In this document: one piece after another, positions 1-9,445 of the stretch
Layout of the letters: each line of letters starts with the position of its first letter
Numbering within the stretch: the stretch's first letter is position 1
DNA from: Paenibacillus rigui
GTDB lineage: Bacteria; Bacillota; Bacilli; Paenibacillales; NBRC-103111
Reading direction: 5' to 3'
DNA: 64,000 nucleotides
Assembly (NCBI RefSeq): GCF_002234615.1
Contig: NZ_NMQW01000017.1
Location: 1 to 64,000, forward strand
Notes under the pieces: generated by a model
Databases searched by the model: none
Seen by the model: the letters and a program-made list of their open reading frames with translations, nothing else
What the model was told of the DNA's origin: nothing
Made by a program: the position numbers and the translations under genes

Positions 1-279
1 TAGTGAAAGCTGATACACGAGTCGACCAGTATATCACCTCTCTAATCGTCGGCACCGTCAGATGGTTATAAAAGACAGAGTTTACACAAACTATTTTACA
101 GACTCAAGAGAAAAATGCAATTGGTATAGATCTGTTTTTCCCATCTCCATGCGTGGATCCATTTACGCACCTACCCTTACGACACCCATCGGAGTATCGT
201 ATTTAATAATTATTTCATATTTTCTTTTTATTCTTTAAGATAACGCTAATTCGTCTTGTTAACATTTTAAGGGAAGTGA

Positions 280-1074
280 TCATATCCTTGAGATAACCTT
301 TATTTTCTTTAAATATACAAATAAAAATACTACCGCAATTAATTGCAATCCAAAACCTATTATTCCAAAACTAACAAATATCATTGAGATTATTGGCATT
401 AAAATAATAAAAAGTAATGAACCATAAAAAATAAAAGTCCTAATTCTAAAAATTTTTTCAAACAAATCATGAATTAACCAAATAAATAAAGGCCCCCCAA
501 AAATTAATGATAAACCCGAGAAAATAATATTTAGTCTTCTAAAGCTCGACGCTTCACTTTCCCACATAATAAAGTACATACTGACAATAATTGAACATAC
601 AACCATATAAAAGATGGGAATGGCTGGTCTAAATAATTTAATAAGGAAATCAGAAAAATCTTTTGTTTTATATTCAATTATATATTTAGTAGCTTCTCTA
701 TTTAGTTTGTCTATCTCTACTTGTACTAGCGAATTAATTACTTGCAACTTGTTCGAATTGTGATCCGAATAATAATCTCTTATTACTTTTCTTAAATCAT
801 CAGTGTAGTATGGACTACAATTTCCTAGTGCATCAAATAATTTTTGTTCATTCTTTTCACTAGGAGTTACAATATTAAGGGAGATAACACTTTCTAATTG
901 ACCATAATGAGCTGCCGTTTTCCGGTTACTGTCAAAATTTATTTTATTTTCATTTTGAATAATTGCCTTGTTTTCCTTATAAAGCCATATCATAAAGGTG
1001 AGTATAAAAGTTAGAATAGCTGAACCTATTGGATTTGATTTAACCAGAAAAAATAACTGATAAAGAGTATTCAA
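280..1074 (-). CDS. Unknown multi-pass membrane protein
   Basis: A 264-residue protein of no recognised family. An N-terminal hydrophobic segment (about residues 15-32) is followed by a polar region of about 110 residues and four hydrophobic stretches in the C-terminal half (about 150-170, 180-202, 215-232, 238-256). The start is a TTG with a GGAG about 11 bases upstream. It follows the HEPN-motif gene on the same strand by 78 bases, so the two may be co-transcribed as a cassette behind the type I restriction operon. A soluble domain tethered to the membrane next to a HEPN gene suggests a sensor or effector role, but that is inference only. Confidence 0.6.
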   Translation of the reverse strand: MNTLYQLFFLVKSNPIGSAILTFILTFMIWLYKENKAIIQNENKINFDSNRKTAAHYGQLESVISLNIVTPSEKNEQKLFDALGNCSPYYTDDLRKVIRDYYSDHNSNKLQVINSLVQVEIDKLNREATKYIIEYKTKDFSDFLIKLFRPAIPIFYMVVCSIIVSMYFIMWESEASSFRRLNIIFSGLSLIFGGPLFIWLIHDLFEKIFRIRTFIFYGSLLFIILMPIISMIFVSFGIIGFGLQLIAVVFLFVYLKKIKVISRI

Positions 1075-1152
1075 TTCTATAATATCTCCTATTCTTAGGA
1101 ACCAAGATTTCTTGAATTTTATTAAATGTTAAATCAGCATTTATATGATTGA

Positions 1153-1905
1153 TTAATTTAATGTTCTGAAACTTGTAAGTGCTTTTTCTTGTAACTCTTG
1201 AAGTGTATTATCAATCGTTGATCCTTGGTATTTATTTGCACGGTTCATTATCTCAAGAATATACCATGATATTGAAAGTCTATATTTATTGAATTGTTCT
1301 TCTGTTACATTAACTTCCTGTCCAAGATTTAAATTTAGCCAAGGACAATTTGATAGAATTCTAGAGTCTGCTTTTCCATTTTTATGAACTAAGACATTAC
1401 GAATTTGTGAATGTTCAAAAATTGCATTTTTAACATGGTCATCAATAAATCCACCGTGCCCTACACAACTCAGTATAGATTCAAATCTTCCAACCCCCGT
1501 CTTCATGCCAGCTTTTTGGTTTTGTTTTAAACAATCCAGTAAATATATGGATTGTTCGTTCTTATCCATATTATAGAACTCAATCAATGGTCCATTAATT
1601 TTCTTTATTTGTTCTTCTGACTTAACTCTCTCCTCGTTCTCTAGCAGATGAATAATAAAATCATCGACAAGGGCTTCCAAAATTCCCCACAAACGAATAG
1701 TGGCCAAATTATAAATATAAGAATAATTATTGTTTTTTTCCTTCTGTAAAAAAGGTTTTAATTGTCGAAAATAGGGTTCACTTTCCCCTTCTGCTAATTT
1801 ATTGTTCATAAACATCATTCCAAGTAATGTTAATCTTGTATAAGAATCAAGATCGTTAATAATTTCCGTAAGATAAGCATCAAAGAAGTTATTGCTCTGC
1901 TCCAA
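1153..1905 (-). CDS. HEPN-motif protein (putative RNase or abortive-infection type)
   Basis: A 250-residue, mostly helical, soluble protein. Near residues 169-174 it has the sequence RNVLVH, an R-x4-H arrangement typical of HEPN ribonucleases, placed at the start of a late helix as in abortive-infection and RiboL-PSP-HEPN proteins. A helix around residues 65-90 (IRLWGILEALVDDF) could form the first part of the four-helix HEPN fold. It starts with TTG and a weak GGTG ribosome binding site. It lies 113 bases beyond hsdR, separated by a terminator-like hairpin, so it probably has its own promoter. Together with the downstream membrane gene it forms a candidate defence module. The HEPN assignment rests on the motif and helix pattern only. 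Confidence 0.55.
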   Translation of the reverse strand: MEQSNNFFDAYLTEIINDLDSYTRLTLLGMMFMNNKLAEGESEPYFRQLKPFLQKEKNNNYSYIYNLATIRLWGILEALVDDFIIHLLENEERVKSEEQIKKINGPLIEFYNMDKNEQSIYLLDCLKQNQKAGMKTGVGRFESILSCVGHGGFIDDHVKNAIFEHSQIRNVLVHKNGKADSRILSNCPWLNLNLGQEVNVTEEQFNKYRLSISWYILEIMNRANKYQGSTIDNTLQELQEKALTSFRTLN

Positions 1906-1975
1906 TTGCTATACACCACTTTTCTTGGATGTTTTCGTACTTTAAACGCAATACCAGGCACTTAATGACTTTGAA

Positions 1976-2008
1976 AGATTAAAAGACGACACTCCTAAGA
2001 GTACCGTC
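1976..2008 (-). terminator. Terminator of hsdMSR operon
   Basis: An inverted repeat at 1985-2008 (10-bp stem with two G-U pairs, 4-base loop) is followed on the minus strand by TTTTAATCTTT. It lies just after the hsdR stop codon. Confidence 0.65.
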
Positions 2009-2018
2009 TATATCCGCA

Positions 2019-5000
2019 CTAAGCTTCGATGGGCCAATCCTTATACTTTTCTTTTGCTCGTTCAACAATAGCACTAGTCAAGAACGATAGCTGCTCGCCT
2101 TTAATCTGTTCCCGCATAAGCACGAATTTAACCGCCAAAGTAACCTTAGCCATAATGTCCTGTCGATGCGGGTTGGTCCAGTCAATTTGGAATTCCTTTT
2201 TCATAGCGCTCACTACTTTTCGAATTAATCCAGCAACAAAGTCATTGGAAAATGCATCGTTACCCATGTTTTCAACAATGTAATAGAATGCCATTTCTTC
2301 ATCTGTTAACCCAAGTGCTTCTTTCTTTTTTCGCTCTTCTTCTATTTTCTTTTTGGCCTCTACCATCATTTGTGCTACTGTAGCCGCACTAATGACACGA
2401 TTGTGATAATCATTAATCGTATTCTCTAGCATTACACTTATCTCTTTGCCCAGGGTATACTTCTGCCTGAGCATATAGAATACTTCTTCTTCGAGCAATT
2501 TTTGCATTAACTTCAATCGAAGATCGACGTGAGGCTTTTTCTCGAAATCGGCGAGAAATGCTTCGTCAAGAATCGAAATGTCCGGCTTCTCAATGCCCAC
2601 TTTTTCAAATAAATCAATTACTTCTTCACTAGCACCGATACTCCGATCGATCAATTTTTTTAACTCTTGTTCAATTTTTTTGGGCTTTCCATCGCCCCCA
2701 TTAATCTTAAACTTCTTAATTTGTATTGCTGCAATTTCATAGAGAAGAACATCGTTAGCATGAGAAATTACCGGTTGAAGATGCTTAACGAGTTGGTAAG
2801 CCTTATCTAACTTTGCTTGAGCATTTAGAAAAGCATCCTCATCCGGCCCCATCAAATGGCCGACAAGATCAGCTATCCAATCCTCGCGCTCCACTTTCGG
2901 TTTTGAACGCCAATCGGTTACATTCATACCTTTTGGTATAAAAGCGCGGACCACATCAAGCGACGCGAAGAAGATCGGCACCGCCTCCTCATCAATATTA
3001 CCAGCCGGCTTCCCCTTACCTCCGCCTTGCGTGTATTTATGTGTCGCCTCTTTAAGGGCTTCGGCTATGCCGATATAATCGACGACCACCCCACCCGTTT
3101 TACCGGGATAGACCCGGTTGACGCGCGCAATAGCCTGAATGAGACCATGACCTTTGATTGGCTTATCAACGTAAAGGTACGTCAGTGGTGGAATATCGGT
3201 ACCGGTCAACCACATATCACGAACAATAACGAACTTAAGAGCATCTGCAGGATCCTTCAGTTTCGCCTTAACAGCATCCTGCTCTTCTTTCGATTTAATA
3301 TGGGAATAATCACTGCCAGGTTGTTTTTCCCTCCAGGTAAACGGATCTTTATCGATATCACCAGTCATTACGATCTCAATCGGAGGACATCCTTCAATGG
3401 CCCTCATTTTCTCATAAAGAGCAACACAGATCTCACGACTCATACAAACAATCATTCCCTTGGCATCTGGAGATGCCGCCTTTCCAAAATGGTTCAAGAT
3501 GTCCTTTGCTAGTGTTTCTAATCGTTCGGAGGTTCCGACGACTTTTTCAAGCGCTGCCCATTTGGCTCGTTGTTCATCCCACTTGCCATCTCCAACTTGA
3601 CTTACGATCTGTTTAAATTCTTCATCAAGCTGGGCGTTTTCTAAATCAAGCGGAATAAGGCGAGACTCGTAATAGATCCGAAGCGTTGCACCGTCCAGAG
3701 TAGCCTGTTGCATGTCGTAGATGTGGATTACATTGCCGAATAACTCAAACGTATTCCGGTCCGCGAAAGTTATTGGTGTACCGGTAAATCCAACGTGTGA
3801 GGCATTCGGCAAGGCACGACGGAGATTGCCTGCAAAGCCGTCGAAACTATATTGGGTACGATGTGCTTCATCGGATATGACAACAATGTTCCTGCGCTCA
3901 GAACAAATTGGGAACTCACCTTCTCCATCCTTCAATCGGAATTTCTCGATCGTGGAGAAGATGATTTGGCCTGCCTCGTTACGCAGAAGTTCCCGTAGTT
4001 CGTTCGCGTTTTCGGCATGATGAACATTTCCAACAAGAGAAGCACCTTGTAGGAATGTTTCATGTAGTTGCCCGTCGAGGTCTGCCCGGTCAACCTGGAT
4101 GACAATCGTCGGATTTTCCATTTTAGGATGCCGGGACAAAATCCCTGCAAAAAAGAGCATAGAGAAAGACTTGCCTGAGCCTGTAGCGTGCCAAAGAACA
4201 CCAATCTTACGGTCACCCTCTGGCTGGGTTGCGCGAACAGCATGTTCCACTGCAAACCTAACACCAAAGTATTGATGATACTTTGCACCAATCTTTATAG
4301 CTTCTTTGCTGCCATCTTTCATAAAAGTAATAAAGTTACGAATGTAATCGAGAAGACGCTCTTTATCGAACATCCCTTGGATCATTGTTCGCATGGAATT
4401 CGTGATATGATTATCTACTTCTTTACCATCAATAGACTTCCATGCCGCATAAAACTCATACGGCGCTCCCGGGATGCCATGGAGCGTTTGGGTGCCGTCG
4501 GAGATGACCGAAAAAGCGTTATAGTTGAACAGTTGACTGATATCATAGGTATAATTAGTGATCTGGTTATAAGCATAGTCAATCGTTGCCTGCTCACTGT
4601 ACGGACTTTTAAGTTCAAACACGACAAGTGGTAAACCGTTGATGTAAATAATCAGGTCCGGCCGCCGCGGCATCTTACCTTCAATGGACAATTGATTTAC
4701 GACAAGGAAGTCGTTTGCCAAAGGCTCTTCCCAGTTGATAGGGGTAACATGATGAAAGACTTGCTCGCCATTCTCCTCGTAAGAGAAATCGATGCCCTTA
4801 GTGAGCATCTCATGAAATCTCTGGTTACGTTGAAGTAGCGTAACTCCATCCGGATCAGTAAAGTGAGACACAAGAGAAGAAATATGCTGATCCGGGATTT
4901 CTGGATATCCATCCTTTAGGAATGATTCCAATCGTTCACGAAGCACGACCTCACTGAGAGAGGAACGACCGAACAGGTTCATAGCATGGAGGTAATTGTA

Positions 5001-5066
5001 TCCAATGTTTCTGAGTCGTTCAATTGTCGTTTCCTCGAAGTCCGTTTCATAAAGTCCGTTAACCAA
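2019..5066 (-). CDS. hsdR: Type I restriction enzyme R subunit
   Basis: This is the motor and nuclease subunit (1015 residues) of a type I restriction-modification system; it translocates DNA with ATP and cuts far from the recognition site. The N-terminal PD-(E)xK nuclease has PD at about 136 and ELK at 151-153. Walker A (ATGSGKS) is at 294-300, followed by DEAH at 399-402 and FTGTP in motif III, then the second RecA-like domain with an ARVNRVYPG motif VI. A helical C-terminal domain completes the usual length. The start is TTG with GGAGG nine bases upstream, and it overlaps hsdS by 8 bases. All motifs look intact, so the system is probably active. Confidence 0.96.
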   Translation of the reverse strand: MVNGLYETDFEETTIERLRNIGYNYLHAMNLFGRSSLSEVVLRERLESFLKDGYPEIPDQHISSLVSHFTDPDGVTLLQRNQRFHEMLTKGIDFSYEENGEQVFHHVTPINWEEPLANDFLVVNQLSIEGKMPRRPDLIIYINGLPLVVFELKSPYSEQATIDYAYNQITNYTYDISQLFNYNAFSVISDGTQTLHGIPGAPYEFYAAWKSIDGKEVDNHITNSMRTMIQGMFDKERLLDYIRNFITFMKDGSKEAIKIGAKYHQYFGVRFAVEHAVRATQPEGDRKIGVLWHATGSGKSFSMLFFAGILSRHPKMENPTIVIQVDRADLDGQLHETFLQGASLVGNVHHAENANELRELLRNEAGQIIFSTIEKFRLKDGEGEFPICSERRNIVVISDEAHRTQYSFDGFAGNLRRALPNASHVGFTGTPITFADRNTFELFGNVIHIYDMQQATLDGATLRIYYESRLIPLDLENAQLDEEFKQIVSQVGDGKWDEQRAKWAALEKVVGTSERLETLAKDILNHFGKAASPDAKGMIVCMSREICVALYEKMRAIEGCPPIEIVMTGDIDKDPFTWREKQPGSDYSHIKSKEEQDAVKAKLKDPADALKFVIVRDMWLTGTDIPPLTYLYVDKPIKGHGLIQAIARVNRVYPGKTGGVVVDYIGIAEALKEATHKYTQGGGKGKPAGNIDEEAVPIFFASLDVVRAFIPKGMNVTDWRSKPKVEREDWIADLVGHLMGPDEDAFLNAQAKLDKAYQLVKHLQPVISHANDVLLYEIAAIQIKKFKINGGDGKPKKIEQELKKLIDRSIGASEEVIDLFEKVGIEKPDISILDEAFLADFEKKPHVDLRLKLMQKLLEEEVFYMLRQKYTLGKEISVMLENTINDYHNRVISAATVAQMMVEAKKKIEEERKKKEALGLTDEEMAFYYIVENMGNDAFSNDFVAGLIRKVVSAMKKEFQIDWTNPHRQDIMAKVTLAVKFVLMREQIKGEQLSFLTSAIVERAKEKYKDWPIEA

Positions 5067-6345
5067 CTGATAACACCTCCTCGACTTGTTCCTCTGCTGC
5101 CTTCAACTCAATTTCTCCAGAAAGAAGTCGGGGAAGCAAGTAGTCTCTTGTATTCATCAAAGTTTCTATTTCATTCGTTAGCAATTTAATCTGGGCAAAT
5201 AACGGCTCTACTTTTTTATTAAACTCTTGTACTCTTTCCGAATTCAGTATTGGTAGTGCTTTGAAATTGGAACGGTTAACCTCAAGAAATGTACTTCCAT
5301 TTGAAATCGATCTAATCTTTTCCATATTGAATTTCAACCATAAAAACAAATACCATGCCGAGTATCTTTCGTTAGGAATAAGAATAATGAACCCCTGATT
5401 TGTTGCAGCTGGCTCTTGGTTTATTGCAATTACACCAATAGTTGCTCTACTGGTCATCATTACTGAATAGGCCGGAAACATTTTTGCAGAACTTTCATTT
5501 AGCCCCATTTCGGTTATTTTTTTAGCTGATTTATTTACGAACAATGTTTTAGATGAAGTCAAATCCGTTGGTGAAAACCAGTTTATCTCACCGTTTTCCC
5601 AGTATTCATTTACTTTTGTACTCGGAGTTCCACCTCCAAGAACTTTTACTGCAGATCCAATGTTTGTTACCTCGAAGCAAGCAGGGATTGTCCCTACTTC
5701 CTCTATTTCATGAAATTCCTCCTCTTGAAAAGGACCAAACTCCACAAACCAATGCTTATACAAAGTTAACGCCATCTGTTCGAGGGTTTCGATCATGCGA
5801 CGATTGATTTCTATTTTTGCATTGAGCGAGTCGAGGATATTCCCAATTTGCTTCTGGACTTCAATTTTTGGAAAACTTGTTGTGTATTCCTCAATTCTAG
5901 TTGGAGCTGTATGAAGTATTTTAGTACCGGAGGCACTTTGAAATAGGAAATTATTAAAATCCTTTGATAAAAAAAGCCAGTATAAATAACTCTTATCAAT
6001 AAGATCTGACCTTAACACTTCAACTTTTCCAAGCCTTTGGTTGTGCAGATATTTACGGCCATCATCAGGGATTCTACCTGGAATCCCCAATATTTCTCCT
6101 CCAGCAGTCTGGCATGTCATAACTAATAAAATATCAGATGGTATTAATTCGTATTCCTTAGGATACTGACCTGTATATTCCTTTATTTTAGTGGTTTCAA
6201 ATCGAAAGCCCCCATCATACCTAAAGTTACCAATATTCACCACAACTGGATTGCCATTCTGTTCTTCCGAAAAATACTCGCTTTTAAACGGCCATCCATG
6301 GTGAATTTTTATGACCTCGGAAAGTTTAAGTATACTTCTGGTCAT
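5059..6345 (-). CDS. hsdS: Type I restriction enzyme specificity subunit
   Basis: A 428-residue specificity subunit that reads the bipartite DNA target for both the methylase and the R subunit. It contains two target-recognition domains (about residues 5-165 and 205-385), separated and followed by helical spacers; the C-terminal spacer has the characteristic LLPRLLSGEIEL. The target sequence cannot be read from the protein. It overlaps hsdM by 4 bases and hsdR by 8, so the three are translationally coupled. No second hsdS gene, inverted repeats or recombinase suggesting phase-variable specificity is visible nearby. Confidence 0.94.
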   Translation of the reverse strand: MTRSILKLSEVIKIHHGWPFKSEYFSEEQNGNPVVVNIGNFRYDGGFRFETTKIKEYTGQYPKEYELIPSDILLVMTCQTAGGEILGIPGRIPDDGRKYLHNQRLGKVEVLRSDLIDKSYLYWLFLSKDFNNFLFQSASGTKILHTAPTRIEEYTTSFPKIEVQKQIGNILDSLNAKIEINRRMIETLEQMALTLYKHWFVEFGPFQEEEFHEIEEVGTIPACFEVTNIGSAVKVLGGGTPSTKVNEYWENGEINWFSPTDLTSSKTLFVNKSAKKITEMGLNESSAKMFPAYSVMMTSRATIGVIAINQEPAATNQGFIILIPNERYSAWYLFLWLKFNMEKIRSISNGSTFLEVNRSNFKALPILNSERVQEFNKKVEPLFAQIKLLTNEIETLMNTRDYLLPRLLSGEIELKAAEEQVEEVLSVG

Positions 6346-7901
6346 AATAGCCCCTCCAAATTTCGAACAATCCGTTCTTGTAACCGGTTTGACTCCTCAA
6401 ATTGTTCCCGAAGTAGTCCTATTAAAACATCCATTTTTTCTTCAAAAGGTATCTCGTCTAGTTCTTCCACCTGTGTTCCAACATAAATGCCTGGAGTCAA
6501 TTTATAATCTTTATCAATAATTTCATCTATACTTACTGCTTTACAAAAACCCTCTACGTTATTAAATGCTTCTTCTAGATTGCGATATGCACTATAAACA
6601 GCAGCAATCTCTTTAATATCCCCTTTTGATAAAGCCTTTTGCTTTCGACTAACCATGATTCCTTTCTTCCTGGCATCAACGAATAACACCCGGTTCTTGC
6701 GCGCACGGAAGCCTTTCTCCCCGTTACGGTTCTTGCTTAAGAAAAAGAGACAGCACGGGATCCCTGTAGTAAAGAACAACTTCTCCGGTAGTTGTACGAC
6801 GCAATCGATGTAACCTTCATCGACCAACTTCTGGCGTACATCTTTCTCGCCAGTATTATTAGTCGTCATCGCTCCGTTTGCCATAACAAAACCGGCAGTC
6901 CCGCCCTCTTTAAGGTGGTAAAGGAAGTGCTGCATCCACATATAATTGGCGTTACTGTCGGTTACAGCTTTGTCATAATCCGTTAGAAGACGTGGGTCTT
7001 TCTTTTGGACTTTCTCCGCTCCCCACTGCTTCATGTTAAACGGCGGATTAGCGATTACAAAATCAAACTTCATGTCCTTGTACTTATCCTCTAATAATGA
7101 ATCACCTAGACGAATATCAGCATTGATTCCGTGCATAAGCACGTTCATTTTCCCTAGACGAACGGTTAGATCCACGCTTTCCTGTCCATAGAACGAGAGT
7201 GCCTGCTTGTTTTCAGAATATTTTTGGGATTGCACAAACATGCCACCTGAGCCGCACGCCGGATCCAGCACTGTCCCCGATTCCGGTTCCAACATAGCAA
7301 CAAGCAATTCTACAATTGAACTAGGAGTGAAAAATTGGCCGCCACGGTTGCCTTCACTAGAGGCAAAATTGCCAATGAAATATTCGAATACCCTACCCAA
7401 GACATCTACCGATTCATCGTTAGAAGAACTGAACGCGTCTCGAGAGAAAATTTCGATTAGTGATGCCAAGTTCTCCGTTGGCAGGTTTGTTGATTGATAT
7501 ATGCGAGGCAAAACACCGACAAGATCAGCATTCTCGTCTTCGATTTTTTTCATCGCTGTATCGAGAATCTCTTTAATTTGGGGCTGCTTCGCATTTTTTA
7601 CAATGTAAGACCAACGTGATTCCTCCGGAAGTACATACACGCGTTCCGCTATGTATTGGTCACGGTCATTTAAAATTTCATTACGCATTTCCTCATCTTC
7701 AAAATATAAGGGGCTACTCGGATCACTGAGTTGCTTCTCCAATTCTTGCCGACGCTTGTCATACCGTAGAGACAAATAACGTAAAAAGATCAGTGGCAAA
7801 ACTATATGTTTATAATCTGCAGGGGCCACAGTTGACCGCATGCGATTAGCTGCTTCAAATAGGTCTTTCTCAAAATTTATATCAGCTTTTGTTGTACTCA
7901 T
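6342..7901 (-). CDS. hsdM: Type I restriction enzyme methylase subunit (N6-adenine)
   Basis: A 519-residue N6-adenine DNA methyltransferase that protects host sites together with HsdS. An N-terminal helical HsdM domain is followed by the AdoMet-binding motif DPACGSGGM (about 214-222) and the catalytic NPPF (about 285-288). I chose the ATG at 7901 because GGAGG lies 11 bases before it; an in-frame TTG at 7925 lies upstream of that ribosome binding site and is less likely. It is the first gene of hsdM-hsdS-hsdR, consistent with making the methylase before the nuclease. Confidence 0.96.
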   Translation of the reverse strand: MSTTKADINFEKDLFEAANRMRSTVAPADYKHIVLPLIFLRYLSLRYDKRRQELEKQLSDPSSPLYFEDEEMRNEILNDRDQYIAERVYVLPEESRWSYIVKNAKQPQIKEILDTAMKKIEDENADLVGVLPRIYQSTNLPTENLASLIEIFSRDAFSSSNDESVDVLGRVFEYFIGNFASSEGNRGGQFFTPSSIVELLVAMLEPESGTVLDPACGSGGMFVQSQKYSENKQALSFYGQESVDLTVRLGKMNVLMHGINADIRLGDSLLEDKYKDMKFDFVIANPPFNMKQWGAEKVQKKDPRLLTDYDKAVTDSNANYMWMQHFLYHLKEGGTAGFVMANGAMTTNNTGEKDVRQKLVDEGYIDCVVQLPEKLFFTTGIPCCLFFLSKNRNGEKGFRARKNRVLFVDARKKGIMVSRKQKALSKGDIKEIAAVYSAYRNLEEAFNNVEGFCKAVSIDEIIDKDYKLTPGIYVGTQVEELDEIPFEEKMDVLIGLLREQFEESNRLQERIVRNLEGLL

Positions 7902-8052
7902 TTTTACTACATCCTCCAAAGACAAAGAAGTCTATTATTAATCCTAATTATTCATTAAACATTATTCGACACAGAATTGCTTGTGTCCTTCTAATTGATT
8001 AGTTAAATATTACAAAAAAATCAAGATTTCCTTTTTGATGAATATGAAAATA

Positions 8053-8094
8053 AATCCAAGTACCTAATAGATTAAGATAAAAGGTACTTGGATT
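8053..8094. terminator. Bidirectional hairpin between mcrC and hsdM
   Basis: A 12-bp perfect stem (AATCCAAGTACC at 8053-8064 pairing with 8083-8094) with an AT-rich loop and T-rich flanks on both sides. It can end mcrBC transcription on the minus strand before hsdM. Confidence 0.6.
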
Positions 8095-8131
8095 ATTTTA
8101 TTGAATCTACACTCCTGTATTACCTAATAAT

Positions 8132-9442
8132 TCATTGATCAATCTTCATCCTCTTAGAGATCTGCTTCAGACTATGGTTAATATCTTGCAAATCTACAAA
8201 ATGAACATAAACCTCGACCTGATCGTTACTATAAAATGATAATCCTTCTTCAATTTGACCTGTGACACCATCATGTAACGGATACAATAAAAAGATTTTC
8301 CTAGCATTATATTTCTTGGAATATGCATACATTTGGTACATATCCCCCTGGGATATTCCATAGTTAGAATATAAACTATTTAACAATTTCCATTTCGTAT
8401 CCATAACGATAACTGAGTCATTTATTTCTAAAACAATATCCGGCTGCAGGCTAAACTGCTTTGGCTTGTCAAACAAATGATAGGATTTATCCTGTAGTTT
8501 AATTTTATATTGTGATCCAAGATGCCTACTAATAACATTTCCCATATATGCTTCAAAAATTTTTTCCATAGGAAATAGGAGTGCATAGGCAACACTTTTA
8601 CCCGCAAAGGTGGTAAAACTTTTGTTCAATAAAAATAGCTTGCACCATTCAAGCAGTAATTGATATTCCTTCATGCTCCTATCTAGCTTTATATTTGCAA
8701 AGTCTTTCTCATAGTTAACTGATTCTTCAACCATTTCGAATGAAATAAGTAATTGTTCTATGTCTTTAATATTCTTTAAATCCTTAGATAAATTCAGTAG
8801 CTTTTTTAATGTGGTCTTTATAATCCTATTTTCTGACCTATTCATACTAAAAAGATCGTAAGATACGAAAAAACGCTCTTTATGAACTATATTTCTCTTA
8901 ATATGTTCGTTAAAAATAATTTTCCCTTTATAGAATTTCTCATTTTCTTCATGTTGAATATAACTTGACCTGATTCCTCTCTTTGTTACCTCTCGTGCTT
9001 CCTGAACAAACATTTGTATAAAAATTTCATACAAATTATTCTTCATTACTCCAAGACTAGAGTTGTTAAAGGATTTAAAAGCGAAGTTCTTTAAAGACTT
9101 AAGCATTGTCAAAAAAATTTTCCTGGTGATGGTTTCAGACTGCAACTGATCTTTTACGTAAATTTTAGGAAGTATTTCAATTTTTGTACCATCACTCATT
9201 TGTACAAGACCCACATAGTTCTTTGCGCTTATAACTTTACCTATCCCTTTTTTGCTTGATATAGACATTAGCTCTAAAGCATCGGCACCTGAGTCATTCT
9301 TATGGGAAATGATAAAGTTCTCTAATTCATCAAAGGTCTTTGCAGGAATTGATATTAAATTAGGGGGGAGCACTCCGGAAATGTCCCTGACCAACGAATC
9401 ATATTCTTTTATAACATAGTAGTTTTTCAATGTATTCACCAT
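8132..9442 (-). CDS. mcrC: McrC-like 5-methylcytosine restriction subunit
   Basis: The 436-residue endonuclease partner of McrB in a type IV system that attacks methylated DNA. The C-terminal PD-(D/E)xK nuclease is visible as PDIVLEIND followed by VMDTKWK, giving the D...D-x-K set, preceded by the helical McrC N-terminal region that stimulates McrB. It starts 3 bases after the mcrB stop with no clear ribosome binding site of its own, which indicates translational coupling. The catalytic residues look intact. It could restrict 5mC-modified or otherwise modified phage DNA; exact specificity is set by the N-terminus of the partner. Confidence 0.92.
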   Translation of the reverse strand: MVNTLKNYYVIKEYDSLVRDISGVLPPNLISIPAKTFDELENFIISHKNDSGADALELMSISSKKGIGKVISAKNYVGLVQMSDGTKIEILPKIYVKDQLQSETITRKIFLTMLKSLKNFAFKSFNNSSLGVMKNNLYEIFIQMFVQEAREVTKRGIRSSYIQHEENEKFYKGKIIFNEHIKRNIVHKERFFVSYDLFSMNRSENRIIKTTLKKLLNLSKDLKNIKDIEQLLISFEMVEESVNYEKDFANIKLDRSMKEYQLLLEWCKLFLLNKSFTTFAGKSVAYALLFPMEKIFEAYMGNVISRHLGSQYKIKLQDKSYHLFDKPKQFSLQPDIVLEINDSVIVMDTKWKLLNSLYSNYGISQGDMYQMYAYSKKYNARKIFLLYPLHDGVTGQIEEGLSFYSNDQVEVYVHFVDLQDINHSLKQISKRMKIDQ

Positions 9443-9445
9443 GAA

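Noticed and set aside
3027-3512. Plus-strand open frame inside hsdR
   Set aside because: It is antisense to conserved helicase motifs and has no start signal; it reflects codon use on the real strand.
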